Source of the DNA: Ruminococcus sp.
Lineage (GTDB): Bacteria > Bacillota > Clostridia > Oscillospirales > Ruminococcaceae
Assembly: GCA_003446315.1 (NCBI GenBank)
Contig: DMBA01000100.1
Location: 1 to 14,804 of the forward strand
Direction of reading: 5' to 3'
DNA length: 14,804 nt
The position numbers and the translations under genes are program-made. How positions within the stretch are numbered: position 1 is the stretch's first letter; the number at the start of each line of letters is the position of its first letter. The notes beneath the pieces were generated by a model. The model made no database searches, was not told where the DNA came from, and saw only the letters and a program-made list of their open reading frames with translations. Shown here piece after piece: positions 14,601 through 14,804 of the stretch.

Positions 14601-14804
14601 CCGTCGGTGACCGGATCGGTCTGGTCGTGGAAGAAAGCATTTTGCAGATCGCTGCGATCCTCGGTGTACTGAAATGCGGCGCTGCATATATCCCGATCGA
14701 CGCTGCATATCCGGATGACAGAATCGCCTATACGCTCAGAGACAGCGGTGCAAAACTTGCCGTCACAACTGCGGCACATGCCGGTAAAATGCCGGATGAT
14801 GTCC
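1364..14804 (+). CDS. Hybrid NRPS-PKS megasynthase, N-terminal part (3' end outside window)
   Basis: One frame without a stop runs from ATG 1364 to the window end: at least 4480 residues, with no frameshift found when read through. Domain order by residue: C1 1-430, A1 447-950, T1 960-1032, KS1 1055-1485, AT1 1580-1884, T2 1958-2033, C2 2051-2480, A2 2500-2998, T3 3013-3085, KS2 3103-3524, decayed AT 3533-3804, T4 3829-3902, C3 3919-4349, A3 from 4365. This is an assembly line that would alternate amino-acid and malonate-derived units on phosphopantetheine arms in the cytoplasm. No epimerase, ketoreductase, dehydratase, methyltransferase or thioesterase domain is seen; later domains lie outside. 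The gene has its own promoter and a long leader, so it is probably first in its operon. An N-terminal C domain without a loading module suggests acyl-chain initiation or an upstream partner protein. Function class is certain; the product is unknown. Confidence 0.97.
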   Translation, partial: MFIELNEVQKSIYFECLAGGKLAYNISAALRVQKLDVSVLKKALMLLVSEQEALRSSIAVRGNQPMLEIRDEAPVAFAALSAENESDLEKKVKEAMFHAFDLETPPLYHTAYIASAEQAVFVVSMHHLISDGISADLFIRRLFALYHSMTAEEPFSLSVNDGYQQFLQKENRKLTAGKYERQRTYWKQKMDGAEPLSLIPDRIDNEAENGIGAEQRFAISPALYEKLDAVAKAHDMSVFMVVLGAFSVLMGRYANTDDVVISSSFSYRPGFSQDESIGCYIYTLPLRFDTQANQRFSDVMQQSLQNVFEAYQNIGYPNNLIARDVMPADQMINGSLFDITFICDMYDKQADEIEGIYETDEVTFPGKMMVIMQTIGDESCMKFQYKRQFFSDDTIRSMGEHFVQLLEQAASDPEQTLLDLNWFTTGEEQALLTTWNASDYFPYIPQNIADVFEKKVQAHPDAIALTADGKTYTNAEINAMANSIAARLIPLKKAENPLIGVQLRRSPALIASLLGVLKAGCGYVPIDVHYPEERKAFIMKDASVSVVITAHEMMSEAFANADIIFADDDALYQENAADPQISRHPEDLAYVEYTSGSTGTPKGVMITNANVINTALDLERRFPLEEQDVYLLKTTYTFDIFGTEFYGWIVGNGRLCLLEQDGEMKPEVIAQTVFENRVTHINFVPSMFRLFLEAAEHDAEMKSKLQSLKWVFLGGEAVTQDVMQKYFALGISAKAENMYGPTEATMWATHQPLRDASAHFDPYIGAPLNAYRCYIADRAGRLCPVGVPGELCISGAGLAKGYLNRPELNADRFTANPFYRPETDAEIYQKMYRTGDLARRRPDGNLEFLGRMDAQVKIGGVRIELGEIETAMGKHSKIVQAVAAVRKDRGGMDCICAYYTGAEELPAAELRKFLADLIPGYMIPMFFIYCEKIPQNNSGKADRKALAAMALPSGNGTKSASRSDAAAETIAQAWQDVLGTDAFDENDSFFEIGGHSFALIRVHNILKEKLDPTLSINALIQYPTVRKLADYLAGSKQQVQQVKPAAEPEHTAFKDTDIAIVGISVDVPGASDVQAFWNVLKNGEETIHFYSDAELRELGIGENLIHSKHYVKAKGRVDDLEVFDSFFFGISPKETELTSPSLRLLYKGAWQVLEDAGYVPETFDGRIGVFLGGSDDFAWYRHALFHNQNYSDTYQAYTLSTNHFLATRLSYKYDFKGPALTALTGCSTSLVTAHLACRSLQAHECEMAIAGGITVELPNEGGYLYEAGMMFSPDGHCRPFDAQAAGTVFSNGMALVAMRRLEDAVRDGDHIYAVIKGSALNNDGSNKISYTAPSEDGQVEVIRAAYQNAGIDPTTVRYVEAHGTGTLLGDPIEVSSLTRAFATDQKQFCTLGSLKGNIGHTDTAAGVVGLSKVSLCLDRKYLPATVNYAIPNPKANFEQTPFVVKNTGEAWERSAAHPEIPLRAGINSFGVGGTNAHFVLEEAPQRAETPSDSRYHILPFAAKTETALHNTMAKVLRYLAEHPEIRLADAAYTLRNGRKKFAYRKYAALTEDMRTPEQIEQLIERLTKAQTNALQTETKQICFLFSGQGSQYQGMCKALYTGDSADPLCSMFREEADRILNCLPEQERAEYFDVLYGTADPAKINQTQYTQFALFLTEYAIAQILLRLGAEPAQLLGHSIGEVTAAAVAGIWTPEDAVRIVIARGKLMQAQKPGSMLAVMADASEIEPYLPETLSLCLRNTTARCVVGGCKEDVEAFSAVLKEKGIGNTILRTSHAFHTGMMQEAAEQFRKVLAEVTFHAPKYRLLSNVTGTYAGEEMQQPQYWAEHIMSCVLFEQNLHEMFTEPAGIAVEIGPGKTLTAFARQHADRKDDWAYVNTVRHIKETASDIGYLYEAIGMLESAGLLKETPEALGIKGNRVSLPTYVFDPISYPIRLTEEPETTGKQMTAARKEKKQIVALTDLKTAEHYAAYAYREVFGFEELDMDADFFALGGDSLKAVSMAAALKNVLGIVVEVNDIFANVTPRKLAEYLLANHKTEAADADAIEPAPEQDAYTISAAQRRMYTMYQMDREALAYNLPSATAITGRLEPERVTNAVRKLMQRHELLRSTFEMRGNQIVQVIHDVPETLPVAFSKQELDSEEAFQQAAAKFVKPFCLETGPLFRMELVDTGEDRQLLFFDIHHIIADGTAVEILTRDFNTLYAEDMEPLRIQYKDYAYWQHENANSERLMQQEAYWLGQLQGELPVLELPSDHPRKEISGVSGGRVKFDLTPEAEAAVQTLGRQYGATNFMVMLTAWYILLARYSGQDDIIVGTPVSGRTTDDTREMIGMFVNMLALRNYPSGEKYVSDFLQEVKENVLQALQNQDYQFDTLTERIHVERKLNRNAVFDVSFDYHNMRLYDLEVNGLKFKSREIDSHAVSTDLILTCFEDETRNLTGCIDYAADLFEPETIGRMTAQYQQILCYAAENPDCRLSEIPLFSAPDLEIIKRQFAKNTTDEPCCIQELFAQTAARIPDAIALMTSDGKQYTYAELDAETNRAARALRADGVKPESCVGIMAERNEDLVIAVLAILKAGGTYVPLDVRYPQERLQYMAEQCRMHCILASDEFAADAEKMCRVLKMRDVRNTDDDRALTLQNDPDDTAYIIFTSGSTGQPKGVLVRHANVVNLIRDHQARGLFAAPDDRIASIASPSFDIFVFETLIPLCSGGSVYMASAEEQLDSVLLSQKILAHHVNYLQAPVSRLRAMTDNTEFRAVLPQMRVIVGGGEMYPVSLMEDLRQKTPARLFNMYGPTETTVTATVKELTEADEVNIGSAIANTQLLVLNDTDMLQPVGVYGELCIAGAGISKGYLNRQEETEKRFISVLLPDGTSIPVYRTGDRARLLANGEAELSGRMDDQVKIRGYRIELGEIEKAAVSQEGIAYAAAKAFTAENGNTQLALFYSISEQNAAPDSLRDALSDTLKKKLPPYMIPTVLVPVSDMPVLRNGKVDRKALSLPHDTENGKKVTKTAGNAAKTKIEAEILKIWKNVLNSGNISIKDNFFDIGGNSYSLMLVNNQLNDLLGRTIPLMTLFEHPTVSALAAAVGAEDDAWQEAAEEAAVDSDSDIAVIGMFGRFPGADSPEQFWENIVNGTESIGAFTEAELQQAGIRPEEYHDPDYVNAKGSLADVDYFDADFFKYSKKEANAMDPQMRVLHMCVWNALEDAGYDPYRYQGKIGLFAGSSSNMAWMTKFLAQRDHALQAFEVMTINDKDFLTTKISYKLNLKGPSMNVQTACSTSLVAIHQAVKYLQCGEADIAAAGGVSITYPRKEGYLWHEGMIYSRDGHCRPFSDDASGTVPGNGCAVVVLKKLSAARRDHDNIYAVIKGSAINNDGIDKIGYTAPSITGEMDVIRKALRQSGIQPEEIQYAETHGTGTALGDPIEISALDRAWNTDQRQYCALGAVKANIGHLDAAAGAAGFIKAVQVLQHKTIPPLVHFHQINPKIDLANSPFYITTTPKPITAKTAHASVSAFGIGGTNAHVILEESPQNGRHALPDMTNLLVFSAKTESALSNTVNKVCAYLHQHPEVNLSDAAYTLQVGRGEFEYRKACIFRDGVQTETITGNCNEQTPAQIWNIPDERTVLQSDLYGRNDGIGQLFTGFADEILRVLRYSESHAVKEALRSGQADDKTIQALCRLTACYAAMKTMSALCGDPERICAEGIAHLSAAVYAGLVQPADAVQQITNATEYAADTEEMQHAGLYIQNCLYAKDDAPVLTLEGFGADAVYRLIAEIWVSGGSVRWTKLHGNTERYRVSVPGYQFDRVRFDSDVSWNDQFSAAQTDDAEPIRAEGSIDYAAVFADIWKEILGSKPEQDTDDFFAQGGESFHAVTMASLIHKRMHVDIPVSEILDAAQFGQILQNILNRVDTSCENTADTEIPILPDQEYYETSSAQKRMYTVQQMLGDSIAYNLAAVYRVDGEPDIEKLRNVFDTLVMRHASFRTSFAIVDDEIVQQIHAQVPSVLTCETCAPDQLDDAVKRAVQPFDLSQAPLMRVKVISTGADEHYLVVDMHHIIADQSSMAVMMQEFSLLYAGKTLPENQLRYVDFAAWQNRLMQSSSYEKQMRYWLDEFSDEIPTLDFHTDYRKTEQASMAGKIRSFVLDPALCTEINQWLEQKHMTGYVLIAAALEMLLWKYTDKTDFVFGTAFSGRRSSELNAIIGMFVNTLPIRVKMQPEQSADVFLQEVRRKLFAALEAQDCQYDQLVEALGVNENGGNPLFDFVLNYVSVGTEDFEIDGLQVTPCVPDEISAKYDFTITVVENGGQYQVDIEYRTALFRDETAELFGERLIQTVQQLIRKDGMRLSEYSLMTDADWTQYALVNQTDAEIPADRSTAELFVSCAKKYGDRIALIRNDETYTYSELDRMSDYVAKQLQDAGAAVGDRIGLVVEESILQIAAILGVLKCGAAYIPIDAAYPDDRIAYTLRDSGAKLAVTTAAHAGKMPDDV
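2702..4213 (+). other. A1: adenylation domain, specificity unassigned (Gly/Cys-like code)
   Basis: Residues 447-950. The ATP-binding loop TSGSTGTPKG is at 594-603, the substrate-pocket aspartate of FDIFGTE at residue 639, then MYGPTEA, YRTGDLA, GRMDAQVKIGG and the terminal catalytic lysine 940 in NSGKADRKA. All core motifs are intact, so it should activate an amino acid as AMP ester and load T1. Aligning by eye to GrsA positions 235-331 gives the pocket code D-I-T-N-F-G-M-M-W-K. This shares D, I, G, W and K with the usual glycine code and D, N, W and K with the usual cysteine code; neither is a confident match. Confidence 0.93.
4234..4460 (+). other. T1: peptidyl carrier domain
   Basis: Residues about 960-1032. 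The phosphopantetheine site is GGHSF with Ser 996 (bases 4349-4351), preceded by the usual FFEIGG approach. It would hold the first aminoacyl group, after N-acylation by C1, and present it to KS1. It is followed by a short Gln/Pro linker (KQQVQQV) before the ketosynthase. Confidence 0.93.
4526..5818 (+). other. KS1: ketosynthase of first PKS module
   Basis: Residues 1055-1485, from DTDIAIVGIS to GGTNAHFVLEEAP. The catalytic triad is complete: Cys 1226 (TGCSTSL), His 1362 (EAHGTGT) and His 1400 (GNIGHTD). It would accept an aminoacyl or acyl-aminoacyl chain from T1, an NRPS-to-PKS junction, and extend it with malonyl from T2. Oddities: the usual MDPQxRLL stretch is TSPSLRLL at 1138-1145 (bases 4775-4798), and the usual TAC before the active-site serine is TGC. 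KS2 has the canonical forms of both. Confidence 0.95.
5292..5319 (+). repeat. 28-bp exact direct repeat, copy in KS1
   Basis: Identical over 28 bases to 11430-11457 and in the same codon phase, coding for IYAVIKGSA in both ketosynthases. The surrounding KS1 and KS2 sequence is much more diverged, with different codons nearby. Confidence 0.95.
6101..7165 (+). other. AT1: malonyl-type acyltransferase and post-AT linker
   Basis: AT core at residues 1580-1884, followed by a linker ending in LPTYVF (7121-7138). The GQGSQ motif is at 1587-1591, nucleophile Ser 1679 lies in GHSIGE (bases 6398-6400), an arginine follows in IARGKLM, and HAFH is at 1775-1778. In modular PKSs HAFH marks malonyl-CoA specificity, whereas YASH marks methylmalonyl. 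All catalytic elements are present, so it should load malonyl onto T2. The preceding KS-AT linker is also intact (5819-6100). It is the only intact AT in the window. Confidence 0.94.
7235..7462 (+). other. T2: acyl carrier domain of first PKS module
   Basis: Residues about 1958-2033. GGDSLKAV holds the phosphopantetheine Ser 1994 (bases 7343-7345). It follows the AT1 linker directly, leaving no room for a ketoreductase or dehydratase, so the unit handed to C2 should be an unreduced beta-keto thioester. Confidence 0.94.
7515..8803 (+). other. C2: condensation domain joining the polyketide unit to residue 2
   Basis: Residues 2051-2480. It opens with ISAAQRRMY and has an intact HHIIADG at 2181-2187 (His 2182, Asp 2186; bases 7904-7924), then RHELLRSTF upstream and MFVNMLALR and YQFDTL downstream as other core motifs. 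No epimerase precedes it, so it is probably of the type that takes an upstream non-epimerised acyl chain. Its donor is the beta-ketoacyl chain on T2 and its acceptor the aminoacyl-T3. Confidence 0.94.
8860..10357 (+). other. A2: adenylation domain, specificity unassigned
   Basis: Residues 2500-2998. TSGSTGQPKG lies at 2647-2656, the pocket aspartate of FDIFVFE at 2693, then MYGPTETT, YRTGDRA, GRMDDQVKIRGYR and lysine 2986 in RNGKVDRKA. All core motifs are intact. The pocket code read by eye against GrsA is D-I-F-Q-V-G-M-V-T-K, which I cannot match to a known amino acid. It shares an exact 21-base stretch with A1 around MYGPTE (9719-9739 and 3572-3592), in keeping with a shared ancestry. Confidence 0.93.
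10400..10618 (+). other. T3: peptidyl carrier domain
   Basis: Residues about 3013-3085. GGNSYSL carries the phosphopantetheine Ser 3046 (bases 10499-10501), preceded by FFDIGG. It hands the chain to KS2. A short acidic linker (AEEAAVDSDSD) separates it from the ketosynthase. Confidence 0.93.
10670..11935 (+). other. KS2: ketosynthase of second PKS module
   Basis: Residues 3103-3524, from DIAVIGMFGRFPG to GGTNAHVILEESP. Triad complete: Cys 3272 (TACSTSL, bases 11177-11179), His 3408 (ETHGTGT) and His 3446 (ANIGHLD). It has the canonical MDPQMRVL (10913-10936) that KS1 lacks. The domain looks fully able to condense, which contrasts with the decayed acyltransferase that follows it. A 28-base stretch is identical to KS1 (see repeats). 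Confidence 0.95.
11430..11457 (+). repeat. 28-bp exact direct repeat, copy in KS2
   Basis: Second copy of the 28-base stretch at 5292-5319, in the same reading phase within KS2. The two copies lie 6138 bases apart, about one NRPS-PKS bimodule. Confidence 0.95.
11960..12775 (+). pseudogene. Decayed, internally deleted acyltransferase (AT remnant) in the second PKS module
   Basis: In-frame region, residues 3533-3804, at the place where KS2 should be followed by an AT. The KS-AT linker is preserved: SAKTESAL, HPEVNLSDAAYTLQVGR and YRKA match SAKTE-type, HPEIRLADAAYTL and YRK of module 1. The post-AT linker is also preserved (GGSVRWTKLHG, VPGYQF at 12740-12757). Between them an AT core is still visible: LSAAVYAGLVQPADAV aligns with VTAAAVAGIWTPEDAV of AT1. 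But the GHSIGE motif is AEGIAH, with Gly 3698 (12455-12457) where the nucleophile serine should be. GQGxQ is absent, and the segment with HAFH is missing: 95 codons separate the nucleophile position from the linker motif, against 241 in AT1. It should have no transferase activity; it may keep a structural or docking role. It is not a separate gene. Confidence 0.85.
12848..13069 (+). other. T4: acyl carrier domain of second PKS module
   Basis: Residues about 3829-3902. GGESFHAV holds the phosphopantetheine Ser 3862 (bases 12947-12949), so the arm site is intact although the module lacks a working AT. The residue before GG is Gln, where Leu or Ile is usual. To take part in extension it must receive malonyl from elsewhere, for example AT1 or a free-standing malonyltransferase. 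Confidence 0.92.
13120..14410 (+). other. C3: condensation domain with altered active-site motif (HHIIADQ)
   Basis: Residues 3919-4349. It opens with TSSAQKRMY and keeps RHASFRTSF, MFVNTLPIR and YDQLVEAL core motifs. The active-site stretch is HHIIADQ at 4047-4053 (bases 13502-13522): both histidines and the aspartate are present, but the final glycine is glutamine. In this family the glycine is structural rather than catalytic, so activity may be lowered but is not excluded. Alanine and serine codons ending in T become frequent from here on, unlike C2 and A2. Confidence 0.93.
14455..14804 (+). other. A3: adenylation domain, N-terminal fragment cut by window edge
   Basis: Residues 4365-4480. 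The first two adenylation core motifs are visible: YTYSEL and LKCGAAYIPID, followed by YPDDRIAY. The ATP loop, pocket and lysine lie beyond the window, so specificity cannot be read. Its presence shows that the assembly line continues with at least a third NRPS module. Confidence 0.93.

Noticed and set aside
12848..14779. 643-codon open frame on the minus strand
   Set aside because: Antisense shadow of T4-C3-A3, with the same Cys/Arg/Ile-rich composition and no domain or ribosome binding site.

Overview
The window holds the end of one ordinary metabolic gene and the first 13.4 kb of a giant hybrid non-ribosomal peptide synthetase / polyketide synthase (NRPS-PKS) gene, which runs off the right edge. 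No taxonomic marker gene is present. Balanced-GC coding DNA, AT-rich intergenic DNA, a perfect-consensus sigma-A-type promoter, a purine-rich ribosome binding site and a classical intrinsic terminator point to a Gram-positive Bacillota, possibly a clostridial/Ruminococcus-type anaerobe. That assignment is inference only.

Layout. 1-564 (+): C-terminal half of a class I/II PLP-dependent aminotransferase, closed by a strong hairpin terminator at 595-628. 629-996: AT-rich spacer with no convincing gene. 997-1026: promoter with TTGACA and TATAAT boxes 18 bp apart. About 1033-1363: a 5' leader of roughly 330 nt with nested inverted repeats and a possible 10-codon leader peptide. 1364 to beyond 14804 (+): one uninterrupted reading frame of at least 4480 codons.

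The megasynthase reads C1-A1-T1-KS1-AT1-T2-C2-A2-T3-KS2-(AT remnant)-T4-C3-A3..., that is NRPS module, PKS module, NRPS module, PKS module, NRPS module. All four carrier domains have the phosphopantetheine serine. Both KS domains keep the Cys-His-His triad. C1 and C2 have intact HHxxxDG motifs. A1 and A2 keep the P-loop, YRTGD and terminal lysine motifs. AT1 looks malonyl-specific (GHSIGE, HAFH). Neither PKS module has a ketoreductase, dehydratase or enoylreductase, so any two-carbon extension should stay a beta-keto unit between amino acids.

Most interesting points: (i) the second PKS module carries a decayed acyltransferase, with Gly at the nucleophile position, no GQGxQ and no HAFH subdomain, between preserved flanking linkers, so T4 would have to be loaded in trans or not at all; (ii) C3 has HHIIADQ in place of HHxxxDG; (iii) the protein starts directly with a C domain and no loading module, behind its own promoter, suggesting N-acylation of the first residue or a separate upstream partner; (iv) the leader RNA looks structured. 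The product cannot be read from the sequence; neither readable adenylation code matches a reference code that I can recall with confidence.
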